From the NCBI RefSeq assembly GCF_021462285.1, contig NZ_CP082787.1, positions 186,001 to 250,000 of the forward strand: a DNA stretch of 64,000 nt, read 5' to 3'. Below, piece after piece: positions 9,003 through 19,235 of the stretch (position 1 is its first letter; every line of letters begins with the position of its first letter). The notes under the pieces are model-generated. The model was given only the letters and a program-made list of their open reading frames with translations. It searched no databases and was not told where the DNA came from. The DNA is from Serratia entomophila. Its GTDB lineage: Bacteria > Pseudomonadota > Gammaproteobacteria > Enterobacterales > Enterobacteriaceae. The position numbers and the translations under genes are program-made.

Positions 9003-10529
9003 ATGAGTGAAGCACGGATTATCGCTAAAGCGATGAAGGACGGGAAACCGGTGCAGGATCTGGCGATCCTGCCGGCATTGGCGAACCGCCATGGCCTGAT
9101 CACCGGGGCGACCGGTACCGGTAAGACAGTGACGCTGCAGAAAATGGCCGAACAATTCTCGCGCATCGGCGTGCCGGTGTTTTTGTCGGACGTGAAGGGC
9201 GACCTGTCCGGCATCGGCGCCGAGGGCGTGCCTTCCGAGAAGCTGCAGGCGCGGCTGGCGGCGATCGGCGTTACCGACTGGCAGCCGCAGGCCTGCACCA
9301 TCATCCCGTGGGATATCTACGGTGAGAAGGGCCACCCGATCCGCGCCACCGTGTCGGACCTCGGCCCGCTGCTGCTGGGCCGCCTGCTGGATCTGAACGA
9401 AGTGCAAAGCGGCGTGCTGCAGCTGGTGTTCAAAATCGCCGACGACAACGCGCTGCTGCTGCTGGACATGAAAGATCTGCGCGCCATGGTGCAGTACGTC
9501 GGCGACAACGCCAAACAGTTCCAGACCCAGTACGGCAACATCTCTTCGGCCTCGGTCGGCGCTATCCAGCGCGGGCTGCTGACGCTGGAAGAGCAGGGCG
9601 CCAACCAGTTCTTCGGCGAGCCGATGCTGGACATCAACGATCTGATGAAAACCGACGCCAACGGCCACGGCATCATCAACCTGCTGGCGGCGGACAAGCT
9701 GATTAACCAACCGAAGCTGTATTCGGTGTTCCTGCTGTGGCTGCTGGCCGAACTGTTCGAACATCTGCCGGAAGTGGGCGATCCGGAGCAGCCGAAGCTG
9801 GTGTTCTTCTTCGATGAGGCCCACCTGCTGTTCAACGACGCGCCGCCGGCGCTGCTGACCAAAATCGAGCAGGTGGTGCGCCTGATCCGCTCCAAGGGCG
9901 TGGGCATCTACTTTGTCACCCAGAACCCGCTGGATATCCCGGACAGCGTGCTGGGCCAGCTGGGCAACCGCGTGCAGCACGCGCTGCGCGCCTTTACCCC
10001 GCGTGACCAGAAGGCGGTGAAGGCGGCGGCGCAGACCATGCGCGCCAACCCGGCTTTCGACGCCGAAACGGCGATCACCGAGTTGGGGGTTGGCGAGGCG
10101 CTGGTCTCCTTCCTGGATGAAAAGGGCCGGCCGAACGTGGTGGAGCGGGCGATGGTGATCGCGCCGGAGTCCAAGATGGGCATGCTGGGCGCCGACGGCC
10201 TGAACAGCGCGATCAACAGGTCGCCGCTGTATGGCCGCTATGAGGATATGGTCGACCGCGAATCGGCCTACGAGAAGCTGTCGTCGGAAGGCTTCGCCAC
10301 CGTCGGCGCGCCGCAGCCGGGCCAGCCGGCTCAGCAACCGCAGGCGCAGCAGCAGGCGGGCGGCGGCCTGATGGGCGGCCTGAACGAAATCCTGTTCGGC
10401 TCTACCGGCCCGCGCGGCGGCAAGCGCGACGGCATCGTCCAGACCGCCGCCAAGAGCATGGCGCGCGATCTAGGCCGCCAGATCCTGCGCGGCGTGCTGG
10501 GTTCCATTATGGGTGGCCGGAAAAAGTAA
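9003..10529 (+). CDS. YjgR-type HerA-like ATPase (DUF853)
   Basis: The 508-residue protein is an orthologue of E. coli YjgR (500 aa). It has a P-loop GATGTGKT at residues 35-42, a Walker B-like segment [11 protein letters not shown] in the middle, and the conserved STGPRGGK segment near the C-terminus. The fold is that of HerA/FtsK-like DNA-translocating ATPases, but no cellular role has been firmly shown. A Gln/Pro-rich linker near residues 437-455 precedes the C-terminal region. I chose the ATG at 9003, with AAAGGAAAAG before it, because homology begins MSEARI; an in-frame codon at 8916 would add 29 residues overlapping the btsR terminator region. It occupies the ppiA-pabA interval together with btsSR. 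Confidence 0.9.
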   Translation: MSEARIIAKAMKDGKPVQDLAILPALANRHGLITGATGTGKTVTLQKMAEQFSRIGVPVFLSDVKGDLSGIGAEGVPSEKLQARLAAIGVTDWQPQACTIIPWDIYGEKGHPIRATVSDLGPLLLGRLLDLNEVQSGVLQLVFKIADDNALLLLDMKDLRAMVQYVGDNAKQFQTQYGNISSASVGAIQRGLLTLEEQGANQFFGEPMLDINDLMKTDANGHGIINLLAADKLINQPKLYSVFLLWLLAELFEHLPEVGDPEQPKLVFFFDEAHLLFNDAPPALLTKIEQVVRLIRSKGVGIYFVTQNPLDIPDSVLGQLGNRVQHALRAFTPRDQKAVKAAAQTMRANPAFDAETAITELGVGEALVSFLDEKGRPNVVERAMVIAPESKMGMLGADGLNSAINRSPLYGRYEDMVDRESAYEKLSSEGFATVGAPQPGQPAQQPQAQQQAGGGLMGGLNEILFGSTGPRGGKRDGIVQTAAKSMARDLGRQILRGVLGSIMGGRKK

Positions 10530-10601
10530 GCGGAAATTATCGTCGGCAGCAGCAGGCTAAACCAGTAAACTGTCGCAGCGCTTTTTTCTGCTGGACCTAA
10601 C

Positions 10602-11177
10602 ATGCTGCTGTTGATCGATAACTACGACTCCTTTACCTATAACCTTTACCAATACTTCTGCGAATTGGGCGCCGAGGTGTTGGTAAAGCGCAACGATGAG
10701 CTGCAGCTGGCCGATATCGAACGGCTGGCGCCGCAGCGCTTAGTGATCTCCCCCGGTCCCTGCACCCCGAACGAAGCCGGCATCTCGCTGGACGCCATCC
10801 GGCATTTCGCCGGCAAATTACCTATTCTGGGGGTTTGTCTCGGCCATCAGGCGCTGGGCCAGGCGTTTGGCGCCGAGGTGGTGCGCGCCCGCGAGGTGAT
10901 GCACGGCAAGACCTCGGCGATCCGCCATCTCGATCGCGGAGTGTTTCGCGGGCTGAACAATCCGCTGACCGTCACCCGCTACCATTCGCTGGTGCTGAAG
11001 GCCGATACGCTGCCGGACTGCTTCGAGGTGACCGCCTGGAGCGAACGCGACGGCAAGCGCGATGAGATCATGGGCATCCGCCATCGCCGGCTGGCGCTGG
11101 AGGGAGTGCAATTCCATCCAGAGAGCATCCTCAGCGAGCAGGGCCATCAGCTGCTGGATAATTTCCTTAAAAGTTAA
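10602..11177 (+). CDS. pabA: Aminodeoxychorismate synthase component II (glutamine amidotransferase)
   Basis: This 191-residue class I glutamine amidotransferase supplies ammonia to PabB, which converts chorismate to 4-amino-4-deoxychorismate for folate synthesis. The nucleophile elbow GVCLGHQ carries Cys79; the His-Glu pair is in FHPES near residue 170. The N-terminus [15 protein letters not shown] and the length match PabA rather than the related TrpG domains. In E. coli pabA is preceded by fic; here a YjgR-type gene lies 72 bp upstream. argD follows. Confidence 0.96.
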   Translation: MLLLIDNYDSFTYNLYQYFCELGAEVLVKRNDELQLADIERLAPQRLVISPGPCTPNEAGISLDAIRHFAGKLPILGVCLGHQALGQAFGAEVVRAREVMHGKTSAIRHLDRGVFRGLNNPLTVTRYHSLVLKADTLPDCFEVTAWSERDGKRDEIMGIRHRRLALEGVQFHPESILSEQGHQLLDNFLKS

Positions 11178-11245
11178 TCCATTAGCTTTTTTTTCGCCCT
11201 GCAGGCGATTTGCGTTTGCCCTTTATTGGTTTTTTATGCATATTT

Positions 11246-11263
11246 TGTGATTATATTTTCACT
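11246..11263. promoter_or_regulatory. Candidate ARG box (ArgR operator) upstream of argD
   Basis: TGTGATTATATTTTCACT matches 8 of 10 half-site positions of the ArgR consensus TGAAT-N4-ATTCA. A weaker second match overlaps it at 11235-11252. It lies 45-60 bp before the argD start in an AT-rich gap, as expected for arginine repression of argD. Assignment is by eye against the consensus. Confidence 0.4.
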
Positions 11264-11284
11264 CAATCATCAAGATAACGCTGA

Positions 11285-12526
<1,242 letters not shown>

Positions 12527-12556
12527 TGCGACGCCGGGGCGTAGCAGGCTGCGCCC

Positions 12557-14632
12557 TTATCGATCGCGCAGTTTGCGCTTCAGCCAGATGCCGTGATGCG
12601 GGCGTTGGCTCCAGGCCAGCGACGAAATGGTATGCATTACGCTCAGGTGCGAAAGGATGCGCCGCAGGTGGCGCTCCATCTCGGTGATCGGCATATCCGG
12701 GTGCAGATCCGGCGGCTGCATGATGCCGCTGTTGCCGCTCGGCCCGTCATACTCCAGCCGCTGCTGGCAGCTTTGCAGCGCGATCTCGCAGGTTTGCAAA
12801 TACGTCTCCGCCAGCTTCGGCGTCAGCATATAGTGTTCGCGCGCCAAAATGGTCATGGCGTTAAGATGTTCGACGATAAACTGGCTGTGCGTCACCCACA
12901 GCCGCATATCCGCCAGATAGTCCGAGGCGAAGCCCGGCTCCTGCATCGCCTGATTGAGCGAGGTATACAGCGCGTTATGCGCCTGATTCACCTGCATGCG
13001 CGCATAGGCCAACCCGGCGGGGTCCGGTTCCTGTTCTTCCAGCATCAGCCGCAGCGCGTGTTGATCGTTCTCCAGCGCCTGATGGGCGTTCTTGCGCAGC
13101 AGGCCGCTTTGCCACTGTGGCCACAGCCAAATGGTGCCGCCAAACACCAGCACGCAGCCAATCAGCGTATCGACCAGGCGCGGCACCAGGAAATGGGTGC
13201 CGTTTAGCGCCAGCAGCTGCAGGGTGTACACCGCAGTGATGGTGAAGCCGATCACCGCCAGCCCGTAGTTTTTACGCGAAACCAGGTACGCCAGCAGGGT
13301 GATCACCAGCATGATGCCCAGGGTTTCCGCCTCCGGCAGCTGCAGCTGCAGCAGAGCGGCGGCGACCACCAGCCCGGCCAGGGTGCCGAGCGCACGGTGC
13401 TGAATGCGCACCCGGGTGGCGTTATAGCCGTTCTGACTCACCAGCATGATGGTCAACAGGATCCAGTAAGGCTTGGGCAGGTTGAAGATCGTGCCCAGGC
13501 TGCTGCCGAGCGCCAGCATCACCCCCAGCCGCGCGGCGTTGCGCAGGGCGTTGGATTTGAACGACAGGTAACTGGTCAGCGCCGGCCAGAAAGGCAGGCG
13601 GGCCTGGCTGGCCATCAGATCGCGGCGGTACAGCGGATGCTGGGTGCGCAGCAGGCGGGCGATGCGGCTGAAGTGGTAATAGCAGAATTGGCCGACCGGA
13701 TTGTCGGCATGCTGCGCCGCCACCTTCTCCAGCGCCGCCAGCTCGTGCGCCATATTGAAGCGTTGCGAATGCTGGTGATAGAGGATGTCGCGCGCCACCA
13801 CGCGCAGCCGCCCGGCAATCACCTGCGCGTTGCGGCGGATAATCGCTTCGGCCTGGCTTTGCTCCACCAGCTTTTGCACTTCTTCCGGCTGATGCAGGCT
13901 GACGGTGATATGTTCCTGCAGGTCGAGCGCCACCTGAAAGGCGCGCTGCAGGCGCTTCTGCTCAAGGTTGTCGGCGTGCGGCAGGAAGTTGAGTTGCTGA
14001 TACAGCAGGCCGATCAGATCCATCACTTTCTGTTGGCGCGCCAGCAGCGGCGGCAGCGCGGTCTGCGGGTCGGTGTGCTGGGTTAGCAGCGAATACTTGG
14101 CCTCAAAGTAGTCCGCCAATTCCAGGTACAGCTGATTCAGCGATTCGCGCATCGGCTGTTCCTTCCACAGTGTGAACCAGAACCAGGTGAACAGGCCGTA
14201 CCAGGCGGTGCCGACGGCGTACAGCAACGGCGCCTGCCAGATAGGCAGGGTGCCGGCCATGCTGAGGGAGAAGATAGCGGCGATCAGCGCCGCAGGCAGC
14301 AGCCGGGCGTGCAGCGGGCTGATTTCGCCACTGACGCCGAGCAACAGCGCCAGGCCGAGCATCAGCGCCGGCAGCGGCACCTGCCACAGCAGCGCCTGTT
14401 GCAGCAGCAGGCTGCTGAAGGCGAACAGCGAGCCGCCGACGATCAGCCGTTTAAAAAAGCGTTTGTGAGGCGTGTCCAGCCCGGCGATGTTGCAGCAGGC
14501 GGGAACCAGTGAAAACAGCAGGCCAAGCTGCAGCTGGCCGATCGCCAGACCAAACAGTACCGGCAGGCACAACACCAGCGTTTGCCGCAGTGCGTAATTG
14601 ACTTCCGGGTGGTAGATCAGGCGGCGCCACAT
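12557..14632 (-). CDS. yhfK: YhfK, YccS/YhfK-family inner-membrane protein (FUSC fold)
   Basis: The 691-residue protein has two clusters of hydrophobic helices, residues about 15-160 and 365-510, separated by a long hydrophilic helical region. This is the layout of the fusaric acid resistance / aromatic acid exporter-like (FUSC) superfamily, YccS/YhfK branch. Its substrate is unknown. Position immediately after crp on the same strand is conserved with E. coli, where yhfK is likewise next to crp and opposite argD. A strong terminator separates it from crp, so it probably has its own promoter or depends on readthrough. Confidence 0.9.
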   Translation of the reverse strand: MWRRLIYHPEVNYALRQTLVLCLPVLFGLAIGQLQLGLLFSLVPACCNIAGLDTPHKRFFKRLIVGGSLFAFSSLLLQQALLWQVPLPALMLGLALLLGVSGEISPLHARLLPAALIAAIFSLSMAGTLPIWQAPLLYAVGTAWYGLFTWFWFTLWKEQPMRESLNQLYLELADYFEAKYSLLTQHTDPQTALPPLLARQQKVMDLIGLLYQQLNFLPHADNLEQKRLQRAFQVALDLQEHITVSLHQPEEVQKLVEQSQAEAIIRRNAQVIAGRLRVVARDILYHQHSQRFNMAHELAALEKVAAQHADNPVGQFCYYHFSRIARLLRTQHPLYRRDLMASQARLPFWPALTSYLSFKSNALRNAARLGVMLALGSSLGTIFNLPKPYWILLTIMLVSQNGYNATRVRIQHRALGTLAGLVVAAALLQLQLPEAETLGIMLVITLLAYLVSRKNYGLAVIGFTITAVYTLQLLALNGTHFLVPRLVDTLIGCVLVFGGTIWLWPQWQSGLLRKNAHQALENDQHALRLMLEEQEPDPAGLAYARMQVNQAHNALYTSLNQAMQEPGFASDYLADMRLWVTHSQFIVEHLNAMTILAREHYMLTPKLAETYLQTCEIALQSCQQRLEYDGPSGNSGIMQPPDLHPDMPITEMERHLRRILSHLSVMHTISSLAWSQRPHHGIWLKRKLRDR

Positions 14633-14644
14633 GGCAGGCAGAGG

Positions 14645-14673
14645 ATAAAAAAACGGCGCATTGCTGCGCCGTT
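14645..14673 (-). terminator. Terminator of crp
   Basis: AACGGCGCA (14652-14660) and TGCGCCGTT (14665-14673) form a perfect 9-bp stem with a 4-nt loop. The minus-strand transcript has a U-run encoded by the A-run at 14647-14653; the plus strand also has a T-run, so the element may work in both directions. Confidence 0.85.
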
Positions 14674-14683
14674 TTTTTAGTGA

Positions 14684-15316
14684 TTAGCGGGTGCCGTAGA
14701 CGACAATGGTTTTGCCGTGGGCGGAAATCAGGTTTTGATCTTCCAGCATTTTTAGAATACGGCCAACGGTTTCACGCGAGCAGCCGACGATCTGGCCGAT
14801 TTCCTGGCGGGTGATCTTGATCTGCATGCCGTCCGGGTGGGTCATGGCATCAGGCTGTTTCGCCAGGTTCAGCAGGGTTTGCGCAATGCGGCCGGTAACG
14901 TCCAGGAAGGCGAGGTTGCCCACTTTCTCGGAGGTGACCTGCAGGCGGTTCGCCATCTGGGCGGACAGGCGCATCAGGATGTCCGGGTTGACCTGGATCA
15001 GCTGACGGAATTTCTTATAGGAAATTTCAGCCACTTCGCAGGCGGTTTTCGCCCGAACCCAGGCGCTGCGCTCCTGGCCTTCTTCAAACAATCCGAGCTC
15101 GCCGATGAAGTCCCCCTGGTTCAGGTAGGACAGGATCATCTCTTTACCTTCTTCATCCTTGATCAGCACCGCGACGGAGCCTTTCACGATGTAGTAAAGC
15201 GTTTCGGCCTTTTCACCTTGGTGAATCAGCGTACTCTTCGATGGATATTTGTGGATATGGCAATGAGACAGGAACCATTCGAGAGTAGGGTCTGTTTGCG
15301 GTTTGCCGAGAACCAT
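14684..15316 (-). CDS. crp: cAMP receptor protein (CRP), global transcription regulator
   Basis: The 210-residue protein is essentially E. coli CRP. It has an N-terminal cyclic-nucleotide-binding beta barrel (GELGLFEEG and the RSAWVRAKT phosphate-binding segment), the long dimerisation helix, and a C-terminal winged helix with recognition helix [13 protein letters not shown] with cAMP activates catabolic promoters and represses others. Several operons in this window, including the PTS/GH4 operon, are plausible targets, but I could not find a convincing TGTGA-N6-TCACA site near them. A long 5' leader is expected, as in E. coli. Confidence 0.98.
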   Translation of the reverse strand: MVLGKPQTDPTLEWFLSHCHIHKYPSKSTLIHQGEKAETLYYIVKGSVAVLIKDEEGKEMILSYLNQGDFIGELGLFEEGQERSAWVRAKTACEVAEISYKKFRQLIQVNPDILMRLSAQMANRLQVTSEKVGNLAFLDVTGRIAQTLLNLAKQPDAMTHPDGMQIKITRQEIGQIVGCSRETVGRILKMLEDQNLISAHGKTIVVYGTR

Positions 15317-15453
15317 TCGCTGTTATCCTCTGTTGTTATCGCTGCCTTGTGTCACAGGGGTCAGAGTTCCCTGTAAAACGTGCCTGTAGCCGCTGTTTGA
15401 GCGAGGGCTATCGGCAGGTTTTGAGGCGTGTCATAAATATACGCTGTCGCTCT

Positions 15454-15482
15454 AGCATATTAACTTGCCGGGAGAGCTGCAA
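15454..15482 (-). promoter_or_regulatory. Candidate crp promoter in the crp-yhfA intergenic region
   Basis: On the minus strand TTGCAG (15482-15477) and TATGCT (15459-15454) are separated by 17 bp, giving a leader of roughly 130 nt before crp. The 380-bp gap 15317-15696 holds this element and presumably the divergent yhfA promoter. I saw no clear CRP half-site pair and no credible small gene in it. Confidence 0.4.
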
Positions 15483-15696
15483 GCTACATTCTGTTAACAT
15501 ACCGGTAAAGGAGCCTTTCCCTGGGCGTTTCCCTGAAATCAATGTCCCGGAAAGATTTATTGCGGCTCTGTTTGTAGCACAGAGTAAGGCGGGTGTCTTG
15601 TGTTGTCTCGCTTCAGCATGATTAGCATCAGGTTCCGTTGCCTGTTTCTATGCGAAAGCGTACTCTGATTTTAAGAAATCAACCGGAGTGAGCAGA

Positions 15697-16104
15697 ATGC
15701 AGGCAAGAGTTAAATGGGTGGAAGGGTTAACGTTTCTGGGTGAATCGGCTTCCGGCCATCAGGTGCTGATGGATGGCAACGCCGGCGATAAGGCGCCGAG
15801 CCCGATGGAAATGGTGCTGATGTCGGTGGGCAGCTGCAGCGCTATCGACGTAGTGTCGATCCTGCAAAAAGGCCGCAACGACGTGCGCGATTGCGAGGTC
15901 AAACTCACCTCCGAACGCCGCGAAGAAGCGCCGCGCCTGTTCACCCATATCAACCTGCATTTCATCGTTACCGGCCAGGATCTGACCGACAAGATCGTTG
16001 AGCGAGCGGTTAACCTCTCCGCCGAGAAGTACTGCTCGGTAGCGCTGATGCTGAACAAGGCCGCCAGCGTGACCCACAGCTTCGAAATTCGCCAGCCGGC
16101 CTGA
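15697..16104 (+). CDS. yhfA: YhfA, OsmC/Ohr-family protein
   Basis: The 135-residue protein belongs to the OsmC/Ohr superfamily and follows E. coli YhfA almost residue for residue. OsmC/Ohr proteins reduce organic hydroperoxides with two cysteines; here Cys in SVGSCSAIDVV and Cys in AEKYCSVALML occupy the usual places, but the physiological role of YhfA is unproven. The ATG at 15697 is used because it gives the family start MQARVKW; the GTG at 15688 is part of the GGAGTGA ribosome binding region. It is divergent from crp, as in E. coli. Confidence 0.9.
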   Translation: MQARVKWVEGLTFLGESASGHQVLMDGNAGDKAPSPMEMVLMSVGSCSAIDVVSILQKGRNDVRDCEVKLTSERREEAPRLFTHINLHFIVTGQDLTDKIVERAVNLSAEKYCSVALMLNKAASVTHSFEIRQPA

Positions 16105-16113
16105 GTGCTGAAA

Positions 16114-16140
16114 GGGCGCGGCCCCCCCAGGCCGCGCTCA
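16114..16140. terminator. GC-rich hairpin between convergent yhfA and prkB
   Basis: GCGCGGCC (16116-16123) and GGCCGCGC (16130-16137) form an 8-bp stem with a 6-nt C-rich loop. There is no good U-run on either strand, so termination strength is uncertain. Confidence 0.4.
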
Positions 16141-16147
16141 TGTCCGG

Positions 16148-17017
16148 CTATTCGATCTTCTTGCCTTCCAGCAGCCGTTGCACCAGCGGCGCCATAATCA
16201 GCTCCATCGCCAGCCCCATTTTGCCGCCCGGCACCACCAGCGTATTGATATGCGAGATGAAAGAGCCCTGCAGCATCGCCAGCAGGTAGGGGAAGTCAAT
16301 CTGATCCAGCCCGCGGAAGTGGATCACCACGAAGCTTTCATCCAGCGAAGGAATGGCCTTGGCGGCGAACGGGTTGGAGGTATCGACCGTCGGCACGCGC
16401 TGGAAGTTGATATGCGTGCGTGAGAACTGCGGCGTGATGTAGTTGATGTAGTCCTCCATCGAGCGCACCACCGAGTCCATCACCGCCTCGCGCGAATGGC
16501 CGCGTTCGCCGGTATCGCGGATCAGCTTTTGGATCCACTCCAGGTTGACGATGGGCACCACGCCGACCAGCAGGTCGACGTGTTTGGCCACGTCGTTGTG
16601 TTCGGTGACTACCCCGCCGTGCAGGCCCTCGTAGAACAGCACGTCGGTCGGCGCCGGCAGCGGCTCCCAGGGCGTGAAGGTGCCGGGCACCTGATTGTAG
16701 GGCACCGCCTCGTCATAGGTGTGCAGATATTTGCGCGAGCGGCCGGTGCCGTTCTGGCCGTAATCGATAAAGCTTTGCTGCAGCAGGCCGAAGTCGTTGG
16801 CCTCGGGGCCGAAATAGCTGATATGCCTGCCCAGATCGCGCGCCTTGCGGATCGCCGCGTCCATTTCCGGCCGGGTGTAGCGGTGGAAGCTGTCGCCTTC
16901 CAGCTCCGCTGCGCGGATGTTGAGCTGCTGGAATATTTTGCGGAACGCCACGCTGGTGGTGGTGGTGCCGGCGCCGCTGGAGCCGGTTACCGCGATAACG
17001 GGATGTTTGGCAGACAT
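16148..17017 (-). CDS. prkB: Phosphoribulokinase-like protein PrkB
   Basis: The 289-residue protein has a P-loop GSSGAGTTT near residue 12 and matches E. coli PrkB (YhfF-region kinase, 289 aa) along its length. It belongs to the phosphoribulokinase/uridine kinase superfamily. Enterobacteria lack a Calvin cycle, so the physiological substrate is unclear and the phosphoribulokinase label rests on family similarity. The start at 17017 (MSAKHPVIA) gives the E. coli length; an ATG four codons upstream is possible. The order yheU-prkB-yhfA-crp is that of E. coli. Confidence 0.9.
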   Translation of the reverse strand: MSAKHPVIAVTGSSGAGTTTTSVAFRKIFQQLNIRAAELEGDSFHRYTRPEMDAAIRKARDLGRHISYFGPEANDFGLLQQSFIDYGQNGTGRSRKYLHTYDEAVPYNQVPGTFTPWEPLPAPTDVLFYEGLHGGVVTEHNDVAKHVDLLVGVVPIVNLEWIQKLIRDTGERGHSREAVMDSVVRSMEDYINYITPQFSRTHINFQRVPTVDTSNPFAAKAIPSLDESFVVIHFRGLDQIDFPYLLAMLQGSFISHINTLVVPGGKMGLAMELIMAPLVQRLLEGKKIE

Positions 17018-17062
17018 GGTGGTTTTCACTCCGTGTTAAATGCGCCGGCGTCAGAGAAGGGT

Positions 17063-17189
17063 TATACCCGTCATGCTTCAAGCCGCATCTTTGTTGGCTG
17101 CCTTCGTTCACCCCAGTCAGTTACTGGAGTAAGCGCCTGGGAACTCGCTCAGTTGCCGCCTCGATGCAACCCGAATTATTTTGGCTATG
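17063..17189. repeat. ERIC (enterobacterial repetitive intergenic consensus) element
   Basis: The roughly 127-bp segment begins GTTATACCCGTCATGCTTCA and ends near GAATTATTTTGGCTATG. It contains CACCCCAGTCAGTTACT and GCGCCTGGGAACTCGCTCAG, which are variants of the classical ERIC core. The outer parts are complementary, so a transcript would fold into a long imperfect hairpin. It lies between prkB and yheU. No ORF crosses it. Confidence 0.9.
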
Positions 17190-17293
17190 CAAATCTGTGT
17201 GACACCTTTTCGCCGGGGGCAAAATTTCGCGTGCGGGTTTGCAATAAGCCATTGTTACCTGATTTTTTCCGTCAGTAATAGAACCGGTAACCA

Positions 17294-17527
17294 CTAAATT
17301 TCTTCCTGCCCGGCGCGGATCTGTCCGCGCGGCATGATATTGACGGTCTCATGCAGCTCCGACCATACCAGCACCACCTCGCCGGTTTGCAGCTGGCGGC
17401 GCACGTCATCCACCTTCTGCGCCAGCGAGCGCTCATGTTCGCCGTAGTCGGTGCCTTCGCGCAGCACAAAGGATTCGATCAGGCCGTTGAGGGTGTCGGT
17501 TTCAAGCTCTTTCCAGGGGATAATCAC
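17294..17527 (-). CDS. yheU: YheU family protein (UPF0270)
   Basis: This 77-residue protein matches E. coli YheU (72 aa), with the conserved core [17 protein letters not shown] and the segment [16 protein letters not shown]. Function is unknown. The start is a GTG at 17525-17527 that overlaps the yheT stop codon (GTGA), so the two genes are translationally coupled; family homology begins at exactly this residue (IIPW). A longer open frame to 17581 lies inside yheT and is not part of the protein. The C-terminus ([10 protein letters not shown]) is slightly extended compared with E. coli. Confidence 0.88.
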   Translation of the reverse strand: MIIPWKELETDTLNGLIESFVLREGTDYGEHERSLAQKVDDVRRQLQTGEVVLVWSELHETVNIMPRGQIRAGQEEI

Positions 17528-18504
17528 GTCTCGGTGTCCAGATAAGGGGATAGCCAGGATGGAATGCGGTATTCCAGCCACATTTGCGGTTTTTTCAGCG
17601 TGCCGCCGACGAAGCCGACGTGGCCGCCGAACTCGGTCAGCTGATATTGGATGTTACGCGGCAGGCTGGCGACTTCGGGGATCACTTCATCGGTCATGAA
17701 GGGATCGTCCTTCGCATGGATGATCAGCAGCGGCGTTTGGATCGCCGGCAGCAGCGGCAGCGCGCTGCAGCGCCGGTAATAATCGGTGGCGTCGCTGAAG
17801 CCATGGATGCGCGAGGTGATGGCGTCGTCGAACTCGCGGATGCGCCGCAGGCGGTTGAGCTGCGGCAGCTTGAGCGGCAGGGTGTCCGGGTAGTGCAGCA
17901 GTTTGCGGGTGGCGTTCTGTTTTAGCTGCCCCAGCAGGTAGTATTGATAAACGCGGGAAAATCCCTGATCCATACGCAACGAGCAGGGCTCCAGCATCAG
18001 CGGCGCCGAAACCACCACCGCCGCCTGCAGCAGGCTGTCGGCGCCCTGCTGGGCCAGGTAACAGGCCAGCATGTTGCCGCCGAGCGAAACGCCCACCGCC
18101 GCGGTCGGCGCCGTACCGTAAGTGGCGCGCAGCCACTGCAGGAAGAAGCGGGCGTCTTCGGTTTCACCGGAGTGGTAGATGCGTTGCTTGCGGTTGGGCA
18201 CGCCGCTGCAGCCGCGAAAATGCATCACCACGCCGAGCCAGCCTTTTTCGCGCCAGGCGTTGAGCAGGCCGTGAGCGTAGGGGCTGTAGAAGTTGCCTTC
18301 CAGGCCGTGGAACAGCACCACGCGCGGTTTGTCGGCGGCCTGCGCGGGGTCTTCGCTCCAGGCGAGATCGACAAAATCGCCGTCGGGCAATTCCAGCCGC
18401 TGCCAGTGCGGTTTTAACAACACGCGGCGGCGTACCAGACGCGGCAACAGCGTTTGCAGGTGCGGATTACTGGCCCCGGTCAGGGGGCGAAAAGATTCAT
18501 GCAT
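17524..18504 (-). CDS. yheT: YheT, alpha/beta hydrolase (AB hydrolase 4 family)
   Basis: The 326-residue protein has the alpha/beta hydrolase fold with [12 protein letters not shown] (oxyanion region), nucleophile elbow GVSLGGN with Ser140, and late catalytic residues in HAKDDPF and GGHVGF. It belongs to the YheT/AB-hydrolase-4 family of esterase-like proteins; no physiological substrate is established. It is cotranscribed with yheU by a 4-bp overlap. In E. coli the next gene on this side is yheS; here the accessory block 18.6-30.3 kb lies between them. Confidence 0.9.
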   Translation of the reverse strand: MHESFRPLTGASNPHLQTLLPRLVRRRVLLKPHWQRLELPDGDFVDLAWSEDPAQAADKPRVVLFHGLEGNFYSPYAHGLLNAWREKGWLGVVMHFRGCSGVPNRKQRIYHSGETEDARFFLQWLRATYGTAPTAAVGVSLGGNMLACYLAQQGADSLLQAAVVVSAPLMLEPCSLRMDQGFSRVYQYYLLGQLKQNATRKLLHYPDTLPLKLPQLNRLRRIREFDDAITSRIHGFSDATDYYRRCSALPLLPAIQTPLLIIHAKDDPFMTDEVIPEVASLPRNIQYQLTEFGGHVGFVGGTLKKPQMWLEYRIPSWLSPYLDTET

Positions 18505-18623
18505 AACCTGAGTAAAAATCTTGTTGGCGGCTATTGTGAGATCAATAGCGCACTGTTAGCTTCAATACCATGAATTAACAATAATACTGCAAAAATGCGC
18601 CCTGGGTGAGGAGCACCCGCTTC

Positions 18624-19226
18624 ATGGAACTGAGTTTATTTCTCCCGATGTTAGGCTTCCTGTGGGTGGCCGCCATCACTCCCGGCCCCAATAATATGTT
18701 ACTGACCACCTCCGGCGCCAACTTCGGCTTTATGCGATCGCTGTGGCTGATGATTGGCATCATGCTCGGCATGCAAAGCATCTTGCTGCTGGTGGCGTTT
18801 GGCGTCGGCAGCCTGATCCTGGTTTACCCGTCGCTGCACCTGATCCTGAAAATTCTCGGCAGCCTGTACTTGCTGTGGCTGGCGTGGAAGGTCGCCACCG
18901 CCGCCTATGAAAAGCTGGATACCGACGTGGCGCCGCCCAAACCGGTGCGTTTGTACCAGGGTTGGCTGTTGCAGTTCCTCAACCCCAAGGCCTGGCTGAT
19001 GGCGCTGGGGGCGGTGGCGAGCTTCAGCCTGGCGGGGGATAAGTACAATCAATCCATTTGGGCCATCGCGCTGGGCATTTTCGTGGTAAATATTATCGCC
19101 GGTATTGTCTGGCTGGGGTTAGGCACGATGATCGGCCGCCTGCTGCGCAGTAAAAAGGCCTGGGTGATTTTTAACGTTTCCATGGGCTTGCTGACCGCGG
19201 CCTGCGTGTTGCTGATCTGGCACTGA
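18624..19226 (+). CDS. LysE/RhtB-family amino-acid exporter
   Basis: The 200-residue protein has about six hydrophobic helices and the LysE family signature PGPNNMLL near residue 20, followed by a conserved FLNPKAWLMALG segment in the second half. Members export amino acids or related metabolites by proton exchange; the substrate here cannot be told. The ATG at 18624 is preceded by GAGGAG; an in-frame codon at 18606 lies upstream of that site. A PhzF-type gene starts 9 bp after its stop, so the two probably form a small operon. Confidence 0.87.
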   Translation: MELSLFLPMLGFLWVAAITPGPNNMLLTTSGANFGFMRSLWLMIGIMLGMQSILLLVAFGVGSLILVYPSLHLILKILGSLYLLWLAWKVATAAYEKLDTDVAPPKPVRLYQGWLLQFLNPKAWLMALGAVASFSLAGDKYNQSIWAIALGIFVVNIIAGIVWLGLGTMIGRLLRSKKAWVIFNVSMGLLTAACVLLIWH

Positions 19227-19235
19227 GGACATGTT

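Noticed and set aside
15349..15621. 90-codon frame in the crp-yhfA intergenic region
   Set aside because: No ribosome binding site or domain, unusual Cys/Arg-rich composition, and it overlaps the likely crp promoter and leader.
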